Shown: positions 51,738 through 61,150 of the stretch, piece after piece
Layout: each line of letters starts with the position of its first letter
Position numbering within the stretch: the stretch's first letter is position 1
Assembly: GCA_963718355.1 (NCBI GenBank)
Contig: CAVQZA010000004.1
Coordinates: 186,001 to 250,000, forward strand
Length of the DNA stretch: 64,000 nucleotides
From: CAVQZA01 sp963718355
GTDB lineage: Bacteria; Actinomycetota; Thermoleophilia; Gaiellales; Gaiellaceae
Direction: 5' to 3'
Program-made: the position numbers and the translations under genes
The notes under the pieces: generated by a model
Told to the model about the DNA's origin: nothing
What the model saw: only the letters and a program-made list of their open reading frames with translations
Databases searched by the model: none

Positions 51738-52582
51738 GACGAGAAGCGGAATTCCCCGCGCGCGACGATCACCGCGCTGCCCCCGACCTCGACCCGCTCG
51801 ATCCGCTCCGCCGAGCCCTCGGCCCTGGCGAAGAGCTTCGAGGGCCTGCCGATCTCGACCCCTTGGGTGAGTTCGATCTCGTTGCCGAAGGCGATCAAGC
51901 CGTGGCGCGCGAGATGGCACGCGATCGGCCCGGCCGCCGAGCCGGTCGCCGGATCCTCGTTGACTCCCTGCGCCGGCGCGAACATCCGCGTCTTCCACTT
52001 GGAGCCGGAGCCGGCGAAGCAGCTCGTGCCGACGACGTCGAAGCGCTTCAGCGCCTGGAAGTCCGGCTCGAGCGCCGCAACCTCCGGCTCGCTGCCGAGC
52101 AGCACGAGCACGTGCCGGGCGCCGTTGTCGTAGAGCTCGACGGGCGCCTGCGGCTCGACTCCGAGAATCGCGAGCAACTCGCCGGCCTGCGCGAAGGGCA
52201 CGATCGTCGGGATCGGCTGGCTCATCCGGCCGAAGTCGAGCCGGCCCTCCGCGCTGCGCTCGAGCGTGACCGGCACGACACCACTCTTGGTCTCGAGCCA
52301 GATCTCGGGCAGCTGCATCGGCGTGCCGAGCACGAAGGCCGTGCCGAGCACCGGATGGCCCGCGAACGGGAGCTCCGCTGCGGGCGTGAAGATGCGGATC
52401 CGCGCGTGACCCTCCGCCTCGGCCGGGTAGACGAAGACGGTCTCGCTCAGGTTCATCTCCTTGGCGAGCGGCTGGAGCCGGTGCTCGGGAATCTCGCGCG
52501 CATCGGTGAAGACGGCGAGCTGGTTTCCCTCGAGCGCGTTGCTCGTGAACACGTCGGCGATGACGTAACGGAAGGACGCCAC
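51734..52582 (-). CDS. PhzF-family isomerase/epimerase-like protein
   Basis: 282 residues from GTG. Family motifs: VFTSNALEGNQLAVFTDARE, PAAELPFAGHPVLGTAFVLG and GVNEDPATGSAAGP. The catalytic Glu expected in the EGNQLAV region is present. PhzF-like proteins include phenazine biosynthesis isomerase, but most members have unknown substrates; no phenazine genes are here. ATGA overlap with the lysozyme-like gene. Confidence 0.9.
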   Translation of the reverse strand: MASFRYVIADVFTSNALEGNQLAVFTDAREIPEHRLQPLAKEMNLSETVFVYPAEAEGHARIRIFTPAAELPFAGHPVLGTAFVLGTPMQLPEIWLETKSGVVPVTLERSAEGRLDFGRMSQPIPTIVPFAQAGELLAILGVEPQAPVELYDNGARHVLVLLGSEPEVAALEPDFQALKRFDVVGTSCFAGSGSKWKTRMFAPAQGVNEDPATGSAAGPIACHLARHGLIAFGNEIELTQGVEIGRPSKLFARAEGSAERIERVEVGGSAVIVARGEFRFSS

Positions 52583-52600
52583 AGCCGAAGCGTACGCCCT

Positions 52601-53005
52601 ATGCTGAACGACGACGTGCGTCTCTACCTCGTCCGCCACGCGAAGGCCGCTCCCGGCGATCCCGACGAGCTCCGGGCGCTCACTCCCGAGGGACGCGAGC
52701 AGGCGCGGTTGCTGGCCGAGCGGCTCGTCGACGAACGACCCGACGCGGTCGTCACGAGCCCGCTCCTGCGCGCGCGCGAGACCGCGGAGGTGCTGGCGCG
52801 CGCCTGCGGGCTCGAGGCCGAGCCCGACGAGCTGCTCGCGCCCGGCGCGACTTCGGCCGACGCGCGCCAGGCCGCAGCGGGACGCGGCGAACGCGTCGTG
52901 CTCGTGGGCCATCAACCCGACTTCGGCCGCATCGCGGCGGCGCTCACCGGCGGCGAGGAGCCTCCGTTCCCGACGGCCGGCATGGCCGTGATTGACTTGC
53001 CTTAG
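52601..53005 (+). CDS. sixA: SixA-type phosphohistidine phosphatase
   Basis: 134 residues from ATG 52601; GTG 52616 is an alternative start. Histidine phosphatase superfamily fold (PF00300) with catalytic LVRHAKAAPGDP and second His in LVGHQPDFGRIAAAL. Length matches SixA (about 160) loosely. It probably removes phosphate from a histidine-containing phosphotransfer protein or similar. TAG/GTG overlap with the ABC ATPase. Confidence 0.87.
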   Translation: MLNDDVRLYLVRHAKAAPGDPDELRALTPEGREQARLLAERLVDERPDAVVTSPLLRARETAEVLARACGLEAEPDELLAPGATSADARQAAAGRGERVVLVGHQPDFGRIAAALTGGEEPPFPTAGMAVIDLP

Positions 53006-53838
53006 TGTCGGCAATCGAAGTCACAGACCTGCGCAAGTCGTACGGCGCGAACGCGGTGCTGCGCGGGATCAGCTTCGCGATCGAGGAGGGCGAGGTCTTC
53101 GGCCTGCTCGGCCCGAACGGCGCCGGGAAGACGACCACCGTCGAGATCCTCGAGGGCTACCGCTCGCACGACAACGGCTCCGTGAGCGTGCTCGGGATCG
53201 ACCCGCGCCACGCGACCTCGGCCTGGCGCGAGCGGGTCGGCGTCGTGCTCCAGTCGTCCTCGCTCTACCCGAATCTGACCGTCCGCGAGAGCCTCTCCCA
53301 CTTCGCCGGCTACTACTCGGCGCCCCGCTCCGTCGACGACGTCGTCGAGATCATCGGGCTCGCCGAGAAGCGCGACGCTCGCGTCAGAACGCTCTCGGGC
53401 GGCCAGCAGCGGCGGCTCGACCTCGGCCTCGCACTCGTCGGCGACCCGGAGTTGATCTTCCTCGACGAGCCGACCACCGGCTTCGACCCGAGCGCGCGCC
53501 GCGCGGCGTGGGAGACGATCCGCAGCCTGCGCTCGCTCGGCAAGACGATCCTCTTGACGACGCACTACCTCGACGAGGCGGCGCAGCTCGCCGACCGCGT
53601 CGCAGTGCTCGCGAACGGCGAGATCGTGACGATCGGCTCGCCCGCCGAGCTCACCTCGGTGCGTCCCGAGGCCACGATCAGGTACCGCCGCAGCGGCGAG
53701 GACGTCGTGCTGACGACCGAGGAGCCGGGCCGCGTGCTGCACGATCTCTACGCGGCCGAAGGCGAGCCCGAGGGCCTCGAGGTGCGGCGCGCGACCCTCG
53801 AGGAGATCTACCTCGAGCTGACCGAAGGCGAGGAGTAG
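53005..53838 (+). CDS. ABC-2-type exporter ATP-binding protein
   Basis: 277 residues from GTG. Walker A GPNGAGKTTTVEILEGYRS, Q loop LQSSSLYPNLTVRE, signature LSGGQQRRLDLGLALVGDP, Walker B LIFLDEPTTGFDP and the H-loop TTHYLDEAAQL. The tail after residue 220 resembles the DUF4162 region of drug-export ATPases. It powers the adjacent permease; stop is directly before the GTG of that gene. Confidence 0.95.
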   Translation: MSAIEVTDLRKSYGANAVLRGISFAIEEGEVFGLLGPNGAGKTTTVEILEGYRSHDNGSVSVLGIDPRHATSAWRERVGVVLQSSSLYPNLTVRESLSHFAGYYSAPRSVDDVVEIIGLAEKRDARVRTLSGGQQRRLDLGLALVGDPELIFLDEPTTGFDPSARRAAWETIRSLRSLGKTILLTTHYLDEAAQLADRVAVLANGEIVTIGSPAELTSVRPEATIRYRRSGEDVVLTTEEPGRVLHDLYAAEGEPEGLEVRRATLEEIYLELTEGEE

Positions 53839-54588
53839 GTGCGCCTCTTCTTCCATGAGCTGCGGACGCAGCAGCGTCTGTTCTGGCGCAACCGCGAGGC
53901 CGCGTTCTTCACCTTCCTGCTGCCGGTGATCTTCTTCCTGATCTTCGGCTCGATCTACGGCAGCGACCGCATCGGCCTCTACAAGGGCTCTGCCTATCTC
54001 GAGGCGGGGATGATCGGCTACGGCGTCGCCGCCACCGCGTTCGCGGGGCTCGCGATCACGATGGTGATCCGGCGAGAGTCGGGAGTTCTGAAGAGGATCC
54101 GCTCGACGCCGCTGCCGCCCTCGACCTACATCGCTGCGGTGCTCGGCTCGACGCTGATCGTGTTTGCCGGCCAAACCGTGGTGCTGCTGATCCTTGGACG
54201 CGCGCTCTATTCGGTGCCGTTTCCCGCACGGTGGCTCTCGCTGATCCTCACGTGTCTGCTCGGGGCCGGTGCGTTCGCCGCCATGGGCGTCGCGGTCACC
54301 ACCTTCGTGAAGTCGGCCGAGGGCTCGTCGGCGGTCGTGAATGCGATCTACCTGCCGGTGGCGATCATCTCCGGCACGTTCTTCTCGCCGCACCGCTACC
54401 CGCCGTTCCTGCGCGCGATCGCCGACGTGCTGCCACTGACGTACTTCACGCAGCTGACGCGCGCCGTGCTGCTGAGCGGGAAGGAGATCTGGGACGAGCC
54501 GCGCGCCGTCGCGGTGATCGCGGGCTGGGGGCTCGTCGGGCTCGTCGTGGCGATGCGCCGCTTCCGCTGGGAGCCGACGGCGGGCTAG
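53839..54588 (+). CDS. ABC-2-type transporter permease
   Basis: 249 residues from GTG. Six helices, beginning AAFFTFLLPVIFFLIFGSIY, with the family ABC2 motif around INAIYLPVAIISGTFFSPHR (PF01061/PF12698). It forms the membrane part of an exporter with the preceding ATPase. Substrate unknown. It converges with the aminotransferase gene. Confidence 0.92.
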   Translation: MRLFFHELRTQQRLFWRNREAAFFTFLLPVIFFLIFGSIYGSDRIGLYKGSAYLEAGMIGYGVAATAFAGLAITMVIRRESGVLKRIRSTPLPPSTYIAAVLGSTLIVFAGQTVVLLILGRALYSVPFPARWLSLILTCLLGAGAFAAMGVAVTTFVKSAEGSSAVVNAIYLPVAIISGTFFSPHRYPPFLRAIADVLPLTYFTQLTRAVLLSGKEIWDEPRAVAVIAGWGLVGLVVAMRRFRWEPTAG

Positions 54589-55952
54589 ACGCGGGTAGCG
54601 GCGCGAAGGCCGAAGCCGAGCGTCGCTCGCGGGATCTTCTCCGCCTTGCCGATCGACTGGGCAAGCGCATCGGCGAACCACTCGATGTCCGCCTCGGTCA
54701 CGACGAGCGGCGGAATCGCCTTGATCACGTTCACGTGATGACCCGCGACCTGGGCGAGCACGTGGTGCTTCGAGAACAGCGGCCCGATCACGAGCTGCGA
54801 GAAGAAGCCGGGCTGGATCCGTTCGAGCAGCCGCCAGGAGCGCTGCCGCGAGGCCGGCTCCTCGAACTCGATCGCCCACAGCAGGCCGAGCCCGCGCACC
54901 TCTTTCACCGCCTCGAACCGCTCCACGAATGGCCGGGTCAGCTCGAGCAGCAGGTCGCCCATCCGCGCGGTGTGCGCGGCGAGCTCCTTGTCGGCGAGCT
55001 CGTGCAGCGTCGCGAGGCCGGCCGCCATAGCGAGGTCGTTCGGCGCGAAGGTCGAGCCGTGCGCGGTGCCGTTCTCGAGCGAGTCGAACACCGCCTCGTG
55101 CACCTTCTTGCTCAGCAGCAGCGCGCCCGTGGCGACGTAGCCGCCGGAGAGCGACTTCGCGGTGGTGACGAGATCCGGCTGGAGCCCCCAGTGCTCGAGC
55201 GCAAACATCTTCCCTGTACGCCCGAAGCCCGTCTGCACCTCGTCCACGCAGAACAGCGTCCCGTAACGGCGGCAGAGCTCCTGCGCGCCCTCGAGATAGC
55301 CGGGCTCCGGGAGATTGACGCCGTGACCCTGCACCGGCTCGACGACAAAGAGCGCCACGTCCTCGCTCCGCAGCTCCGCGTCGAGGGCGTCGAGGTCGTT
55401 GAACGGCACGAGCGCGACGCCCGGGAGCAGCGGCTCGAAGCGCTCGCGAAACACGGGAGCGCCGTTGATCGAGAGCGCGCCGAGCGTGAGCCCGTGGAAC
55501 CCGCCGAGATTCGCGACGATCCGCGAGCGCCCGGTCGCAGCGCGTCCGAGCTTCAACGCCGCCTCGATCGACTCCGCGCCGGAGTTCGTGAAGAGCACGC
55601 GATCCGTCGACGCCGGCGCCACCGCGCACAGCGCCTCGGCCAGCAGTCCGGGCAGATCGGAGAGCCCGAGCTGCGGCAGGCTCGGCGTCCCGAGCGCGAG
55701 CGCCGACTCGAGCGCGCGGCGCACCGTCGGGTTGTTGCGCCCGACGTTGAACATCCCGAAGCCGCCGAGCATGTCGAGGAACTTCGTCCCGTCCCGGTCG
55801 AACAGGTACGCGCCGTCGGCCGACGCCCACTCGCGATCGAAGCCGATGATCTTGAGCATGCGGACGAAGACGGGATTCGAATGGCGCGCGTAGAGCTTGT
55901 AGCCCTCGCCCGCGCGCGCCTGCAACAGCTCTTCCAGCCGAAACTCGCTCAC
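54585..55952 (-). CDS. Class III PLP-dependent aminotransferase
   Basis: 455 residues. Class III fold: LFTNSGAESIEAALKLGR, VANLGGFHGLTLGALSINGA, LFCVDEVQTGFGRTGKMFAL and the PLP lysine in LVTTAKSLSGGYVATGALL. Ornithine, putrescine or 4-aminobutyrate transaminase are the nearest roles. The upstream 247-base gap contains only a relic of a sugar-transferase gene and a terminator, so it probably has its own promoter. Confidence 0.92.
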   Translation of the reverse strand: MSEFRLEELLQARAGEGYKLYARHSNPVFVRMLKIIGFDREWASADGAYLFDRDGTKFLDMLGGFGMFNVGRNNPTVRRALESALALGTPSLPQLGLSDLPGLLAEALCAVAPASTDRVLFTNSGAESIEAALKLGRAATGRSRIVANLGGFHGLTLGALSINGAPVFRERFEPLLPGVALVPFNDLDALDAELRSEDVALFVVEPVQGHGVNLPEPGYLEGAQELCRRYGTLFCVDEVQTGFGRTGKMFALEHWGLQPDLVTTAKSLSGGYVATGALLLSKKVHEAVFDSLENGTAHGSTFAPNDLAMAAGLATLHELADKELAAHTARMGDLLLELTRPFVERFEAVKEVRGLGLLWAIEFEEPASRQRSWRLLERIQPGFFSQLVIGPLFSKHHVLAQVAGHHVNVIKAIPPLVVTEADIEWFADALAQSIGKAEKIPRATLGFGLRAATRV

Positions 55953-55967
55953 GGCCGAAGCCTACGT

Positions 55968-56054
55968 CTAGAACCAGATCGAGGCGCTTCGCATCTCTTC
56001 GAACGGTATCCCGCTGCGCCCGAGCACTTGCCAGAGGCCCGCGATCCCGGGGTT
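55968..56054 (-). pseudogene. C-terminal relic of a bacterial sugar transferase (WcaJ/EpsL type)
   Basis: Minus-strand residues read NPGIAGLWQVLGRSGIPFEE then MRSASIWF and a stop. This closely resembles the C-terminal PGITGLWQ-type signature of the bacterial sugar transferase family (PF02397), which starts lipid-linked polysaccharide synthesis. Family members normally continue after this block and carry an N-terminal membrane domain; here both are missing, and upstream sequence in this frame is not recognisable. No exopolysaccharide genes are nearby. It is a degraded remnant, 87 bases long, so chance similarity is not fully excluded. Confidence 0.6.
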
Positions 56055-56147
56055 CCTCGTCGAGGGTGCTGCGCGCTCCGACCTGGATCGCCATAGGCGA
56101 GAAATCCCTCCTACTCCGGCCGCGCGTTGAGGTAGAGACGGAAACGT

Positions 56148-56175
56148 CGAGGGGCCGCCCGGAGGCGGCCCCTCG
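56148..56175 (-). terminator. Intrinsic terminator hairpin downstream of the subtilase gene
   Basis: CGAGGGGCCGCC (56148-56159) pairs perfectly with GGCGGCCCCTCG (56164-56175), with loop CGGA. It is 24 bases beyond the subtilase stop on the minus strand; T tracts are poor on both sides. Confidence 0.8.
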
Positions 56176-56199
56176 AACCATCCGTTTACAGACGCTCCG

Positions 56200-59100
56200 T
56201 TACGGCGTGACCGTCACCGCCGTGGAGACCGCCGTCGTACCCGGCGTCGTGTCCGACGTCATCGAAGCCACCGAATGGTACGTCCCGGGTTTCTTCGCGA
56301 AGACGTCGAAGTTGAACACGAACGATCCACCCGCAGTCGGCGGAGTCGTGTGGGCGAGGAACTCGTGCCCGTCGACCGGAGCCGAGCCGATGTTCGTCCC
56401 GCTCGAGCCTGTTCGGTTCTCCGCGCCCCAGTTCTGGCCCGAGCTCGGATCGCCTGAACCGGCGTTTCCGAGACCGGGCCCATCAGTCGGGAAGCTGAGG
56501 TTGGGACCGTACGAGTACGTGATCGCCTCACTCGAGGGCCCGGTATGCGTCCCCATCGACTCCTGGAGCCAGACCTCGAAGCTGTGCGTCGTCGCATTAC
56601 CGAAGTTCTTCACTCCGTCGTAGTCGATCACGATCCACGAGAAGCCCCCGCCGGACAGCGTGGCGACCCGAATCGCCCCTGCGCCCGATGCGGACGGGTT
56701 GAGGTCGCTCCAGAGCGGCGCGATGGTGTTGTTCGGCCGTGCCGCGTTCGGGAAGTTCTGCGGCAGGAAGACGATGTCACCACTGTCTCCACCGCCGACC
56801 ACGATGTACCCGTTCGAGACGACGCCGATCCTCGTGTACGCCTCGCCGCCGTAATAGAACGTCGGGACGTTGAAGTTCGTGATCGTATCGTCACCGACGC
56901 CGGCAACCGCGCCGACGCCGAAGAGCGACAGCGCCAGGTACCCACCATCGGGCCCGTTTCCGGTGATGTCCGTGAACGGGTTGACCTGCGGCGGCGACGC
57001 GGGAGAAAGAACCCCGCTCCACTGCACACCTTCACCGTTGCCGATGACCGAGCCCGGCGGACCGACGTTCTTGTACTTCAGCTGCTTGCCCTTCTCGCGC
57101 TGGCTGACGTTCAGGGTGGCGTTGCTCGCCGTCGACCCAAAGTTTGAGAGGGTCACGGTGCAGTGCGAGAGCGCCGTCGCGACCGACCCGTTGGACGACG
57201 GGATCGTCGCAGGCGAGCACGAGTTCGTGATCGAGTCCGTGCCCTGCTGCTTCACGAACGCGATCGGGATGAAGACCGGGTTCGCACCGGAGTTCGGCAC
57301 GAGCTTGATCCAGCCAGAGTACTGACCGTTGGGCACGGCCGTCGCGTCAATCGTCACCGGGAACGTGACCGAGCCGCCCGCCGGGACATGCAAGTTCTGC
57401 GGGTTGGTCGGCTTCTTGTTGTTCCCGACGTAGATATTGACCTCGGCAGGCATGGACGTCTGGATGTCCAGGTTCTGCTGCTTGTCAGAGACGTTGATCG
57501 CCGTCCGCTGCGTCGTGAGGATCCCGGGCATCGTCGTTGCGTCGATGCTCGCGATGTTCAGGTCGACGCGGTGGAGCGGATCCGTGCCCGCTGCGACGAA
57601 GTCCGCATACGTCTCGTTGAAAACGAGCGTCGGATTCACCGCGCGGTCGGCCCTGATCGAACCGGCCCCGTCGTCGAAGACGCCTGCCGGGGTGACGCCG
57701 TCCTCCTTGACGACGGCCTGCACCGACGAGGTCATCAGCGCCGACTTGATCTCTTCCGGCGTCCAACTCGGATGCGCGGCCTTGACGAGCGCCGAGACGC
57801 CCGCCGCGTGCGGGCTCGACATCGAGGTGCCCGCGATCGCCATGAACAGGTTTCCGGCCGGGCCGTTGTCGGCGGTGGTCTGATCGGGCTGCGGCGTGGT
57901 GCCCGCGAGCACCTGCACGCCCGGAGCCGTCACGTCCGGCTTGATCCAGTCACCCGTCGGCCCACGCGACGAGAACGAGGCCATCACGTCAGGCTGGGAC
58001 GGCGATGCCGTGCCCTGCGCCCACGTGGCCTTCACGTTCGTGTGGCCGCTGACGAAGGTGGCTATCGAGTTCGAGTTGAACTGCGTCTGGATCGCCGGCA
58101 GATAGTGATTGTCCGACTCCAGATCGGTGACGGCCGCGGAGTTGTTGTAGAGAATCATTCCTGCGGCTCCGCCGGCCAGGACCCTCCGGCCCTTGTCGAT
58201 GCGTCCGTTGGTCCCGCGCGAGCAGACCACGACCTTGCCGGTCGCCGTGCCGGCAGCGAGCGTGGACTGGCACAGCGCGTCCTCACCCGGGAGACTCGAC
58301 CCCAGGACCACCGGGGTCGCTGACGAGATGCCGTTCGTCAGCGTCACGCCCGGAACATCCAGCGTGGCACCGCCGTCAGCCGTCAGATGCAGCGTCGAGG
58401 TGAACGAGCGCGGGCCAGTCGAGGCGCCGACGGTCGTCACCCACGGCCCACCGTGGTCGGAGGTCCCGGCACCCGGGCCGCTGTTGCCGGCCGAGGCGTT
58501 GACGGAGATCCCCGCGTTGGTGGCGTCGAGGAACGCAAGCTCCACCGGATCCGAGTACGGCTGTGCGCCGCCGGAGATCGAAAAGTTGATCACGTTCACG
58601 CCGTCGGTGATCGCCTGCTGCACAGCGGTCACGGAGTCAGAGCTGAAGCAGCCCTGTGCCGCGCAGACGCGGTACATGATCACGTGCGCGCCCGGCGCGA
58701 TGCCGCAGACCGGGCCACGATCGACGCCGTACAGCACGGCCGAAGCCACGCAGTCGCCGGCGGCGGTCGAGGTGGTGTGCGTGCCGTGACCCTCGGGGTC
58801 ACGAGCCGAGCACTGTAGCGTCGTGTTGTTGCAGAACTCCTGGCCGTCAGAACCGACGTTGGCCATGTAGTTCTGGAGGTCGTTGTGCGCGCCGATCAGC
58901 TTGTTGTTGCAAGCGAACGTCGGACCGAGGTGCGCCACGTCCGAGCCGTCGCCGAACTGGCAGGCGTACGAGCTGAGCGGACGCGCCGGGGCCGAGACGC
59001 CGGCTGCCGAGAAGAACGGGCTCTCCGGCCATACGCCGGTGTCGATCACGCCGACCGTCACGTTGCTGCCGGCATTTGCCGACCCGCCGAGACTTGGCCA

Positions 59101-59697
59101 GACCGTCTGAGCGCCGATGAACGTCGTGTTGTCGTCCTGCGGCTGGTTCAGCGAGTCCAGCTGCACCGCAGCGACGCCCGGGACGTTGAGCAGGTCTGCC
59201 ACGGCGTTCGCCGGGATCGTCGCTGCGACGCCACCGTAGGCCGTCTGATACGTCGAGCCGATCACTGCTTCCGGCACTTCCTGCTGAACTGCGGTGCTGA
59301 TCAGCGCGGTCTGGCCGTCGGCGTAGTTGTCGTATGCCGCCACAGCGCCGGTGTTCGCATCGAGCGGCACACCGGTGACGGCCGGGCTCGTTGCGGCGAG
59401 GCCGGCGACACCGCCGCCGTAAGAGGCGGTGGCGTCGAAGTCGAACTTGATCATCACCGCGACCGGAGTTGCATCGCTGCGGCCGATCAGCGAGGGATCC
59501 GTCTGCGCGATATTCGCGGAGACCGCCTTCGCCGCACTGAACGTCGTATCAGGTGTGAGCGCGGTGGCGACGAACTTCGTACTGTTGCCCGAAGCTCCGC
59601 CTGCGGCGGCGAAACTGATTGCGCCTACTAGAACCAGTAGCGCAGCGAAGGTGGGCAGACGCCTCCGGCGCCATGCCCTCTTGCTCCCGATTGACAC
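56200..59697 (-). CDS. Large secreted S8 subtilisin-like serine protease
   Basis: 1165 residues. Signal peptide (1-36). An inhibitor/pro-domain (about 75-185) precedes the S8 catalytic domain with Asp219 in VGVIDTGVWPE, His304 in DPEGHGTHTTSTAAGDC, oxyanion Asn in NASAGNSGPG and Ser625 in GTSMSSPHAAG. A PA domain is inserted (about 430-560, GKVVVCSRGTNGRIDKGRR). Fn3-like and C-terminal beta domains (about 700-1165) follow and may bind substrate or surface. Several Cys pairs lie between Asp and His (ACQFGDG, FACNNKL, EFCNN, LQCSARD). It is probably a secreted or wall-attached protease; no LPXTG is seen. Confidence 0.95.
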   Translation of the reverse strand: MSIGSKRAWRRRRLPTFAALLVLVGAISFAAAGGASGNSTKFVATALTPDTTFSAAKAVSANIAQTDPSLIGRSDATPVAVMIKFDFDATASYGGGVAGLAATSPAVTGVPLDANTGAVAAYDNYADGQTALISTAVQQEVPEAVIGSTYQTAYGGVAATIPANAVADLLNVPGVAAVQLDSLNQPQDDNTTFIGAQTVWPSLGGSANAGSNVTVGVIDTGVWPESPFFSAAGVSAPARPLSSYACQFGDGSDVAHLGPTFACNNKLIGAHNDLQNYMANVGSDGQEFCNNTTLQCSARDPEGHGTHTTSTAAGDCVASAVLYGVDRGPVCGIAPGAHVIMYRVCAAQGCFSSDSVTAVQQAITDGVNVINFSISGGAQPYSDPVELAFLDATNAGISVNASAGNSGPGAGTSDHGGPWVTTVGASTGPRSFTSTLHLTADGGATLDVPGVTLTNGISSATPVVLGSSLPGEDALCQSTLAAGTATGKVVVCSRGTNGRIDKGRRVLAGGAAGMILYNNSAAVTDLESDNHYLPAIQTQFNSNSIATFVSGHTNVKATWAQGTASPSQPDVMASFSSRGPTGDWIKPDVTAPGVQVLAGTTPQPDQTTADNGPAGNLFMAIAGTSMSSPHAAGVSALVKAAHPSWTPEEIKSALMTSSVQAVVKEDGVTPAGVFDDGAGSIRADRAVNPTLVFNETYADFVAAGTDPLHRVDLNIASIDATTMPGILTTQRTAINVSDKQQNLDIQTSMPAEVNIYVGNNKKPTNPQNLHVPAGGSVTFPVTIDATAVPNGQYSGWIKLVPNSGANPVFIPIAFVKQQGTDSITNSCSPATIPSSNGSVATALSHCTVTLSNFGSTASNATLNVSQREKGKQLKYKNVGPPGSVIGNGEGVQWSGVLSPASPPQVNPFTDITGNGPDGGYLALSLFGVGAVAGVGDDTITNFNVPTFYYGGEAYTRIGVVSNGYIVVGGGDSGDIVFLPQNFPNAARPNNTIAPLWSDLNPSASGAGAIRVATLSGGGFSWIVIDYDGVKNFGNATTHSFEVWLQESMGTHTGPSSEAITYSYGPNLSFPTDGPGLGNAGSGDPSSGQNWGAENRTGSSGTNIGSAPVDGHEFLAHTTPPTAGGSFVFNFDVFAKKPGTYHSVASMTSDTTPGTTAVSTAVTVTP

Positions 59698-59959
59698 AGT
59701 AGTTCTCCTCTCCCCAAAGCACTTGCTCCCCGCGACGACGCCAGTCGCCGCCCGCGCGAATCTTGCGCCATGGTGACACTATGGTCAAGCACAGGATCAT
59801 TCACGGGTGGCCAAGCGTGAGTCAGGGTTAGACGACTGTCACGCCGCGCGCTTGATCAGCTGAAGGCTCGTGAAGGTTCGCGGCGCTGACGAGCGACGCA
59901 GTATCCGTCCCGCCGGCACCGACGACGACGATCCACCAGAACGCGCGATGCGGCGGTTT
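59698..59959. other. Intergenic region without a recognised gene
   Basis: 262 bases between the divergently ending saccharopine-dehydrogenase-like gene and the subtilase start. It should hold the subtilase promoter; the stretch near the start is GGAGAGGAGAACT on the minus strand, a good Shine-Dalgarno. The part at 59839-59945 is open in all three minus frames for about 35 codons, but none resembles a known protein. Confidence 0.5.
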
Positions 59960-61150
59960 TCAGCCCGGAAGACGCGGATCGCCCTCGACCATGCCATGCG
60001 GCTCGCCGTAGTCGGCGAGAAGCTCCAGGAACGGCGTAGGCGGAAACGCCTCGGGGCCGAGCACGCCCGCGCCGCTCCAGGCACCGGCTGCGAGCAGCTC
60101 GAGCGCCACGATCGGGTTCAGCGCGGTCTGGAGGACGACCGCCTGGTGGCCGTACTCCCGCATCGTCCGCTCGTTGTCGGCGACGTGGTAGAGGTAGACG
60201 GCGCGCGGCGAGCCGTTCTTCCCGGTGCCGGTGACGAGGGTTCCGGCGCAAGTCTTGCCGCGCATCCGATCGCCGAGTTGCGCGGGATCGGGGAGACAGG
60301 CGGCGACGACGTCCCGCGGCGAGACCTCCGCGCCGCGCACCGTCACCGGCTCCACGGCGTCGAGCCCGAGCTTGTGCAGCGTCCTCAGCACGTCGATGAA
60401 CTCCGTCCCGAGCCCGTACTTGAACGTGACGCGGCGACAGTCGAGCGCGCGCGGGACCAGCACAACCTCCTCGTGCTCGACGTTGACGCACTCGATCGGC
60501 CCGATCCCCTCCGGGAAGTCGAACAGCTCCGGCTCGGAGAACGGGTCGGTCGTGTAGAAGCCGCGGCCGCGCTCCCAGATCAGCGGCGGATTGAGACACT
60601 CCTCGATCGTCGTCCAGATCGAGAAGGTCGGCGCGAAGTCGTAGCCCTCTACGACGAGGTTCGCGCCGTCGCGTATCCCCACCTCGTCGAGCTCCGTGAA
60701 GAGCTCGTCGGCTGCGTAGCGGGCGAAGACGTCGGCGAGTCCGGGCTCGACGCCCATCCCGACGAGCGCGAGCTGCCCTGCTTCGAGCCAGCGCTCGTGC
60801 TCGGCGAACTGGAGGTCGCCGAGGAGCACGCCCGGGCCCGAGAGCGTCATCGCCATGTCGACGTAGGTGCAGCGAGCCTCGAACGCAGCGGCGAAGATCG
60901 GCGGGTTTAAGCGCGGGTCCGTGGCGTTGAGCACGGCGTCCGCATCGCGCATGAGCACGACGAGCGCGGCTTGCTCCGACGCGTCGACCTGGGCAGCGGA
61001 GAAGCGCGCGTCGCCGAGCTCCGCGACGACCGAGGTGGGCCGTGCCGGATCGAGGTCGGCGAGCGTGACGGACTCGAAGAAGTTTCGACGGGCCGCAACC
61101 GTGGCGGCCGCCGCCCCGACGCCGCCCGTCCCGACGATCAGGATCTTCAC
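59960..61150 (-). CDS. Saccharopine dehydrogenase-like NAD(P) oxidoreductase
   Basis: 396 residues. N-terminal Rossmann fold MKILIVGTGGVGAAAATVAA and VLNATDPRLNPPIFAAAFEA, then a C-terminal dimerisation domain with GMGVEPGLADVFARYAADEL, typical for the saccharopine dehydrogenase family (PF03435). Lysine metabolism or a carboxynorspermidine-synthase-like reaction are candidates, but the substrate is unassigned. Stop/start overlaps link it with the UspA gene upstream. Confidence 0.85.
   Translation of the reverse strand: MKILIVGTGGVGAAAATVAARRNFFESVTLADLDPARPTSVVAELGDARFSAAQVDASEQAALVVLMRDADAVLNATDPRLNPPIFAAAFEARCTYVDMAMTLSGPGVLLGDLQFAEHERWLEAGQLALVGMGVEPGLADVFARYAADELFTELDEVGIRDGANLVVEGYDFAPTFSIWTTIEECLNPPLIWERGRGFYTTDPFSEPELFDFPEGIGPIECVNVEHEEVVLVPRALDCRRVTFKYGLGTEFIDVLRTLHKLGLDAVEPVTVRGAEVSPRDVVAACLPDPAQLGDRMRGKTCAGTLVTGTGKNGSPRAVYLYHVADNERTMREYGHQAVVLQTALNPIVALELLAAGAWSGAGVLGPEAFPPTPFLELLADYGEPHGMVEGDPRLPG

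Noticed and set aside
53002..56181. 1059-codon minus-strand frame spanning ABC and aminotransferase genes
   Set aside because: It covers well-supported genes in other frames and shows only low-complexity Arg-rich sequence.
59839..59945. Possible small gene before the saccharopine-dehydrogenase-like gene stop
   Set aside because: All three minus frames are open here, none resembles a known peptide, and no ribosome binding site is evident.
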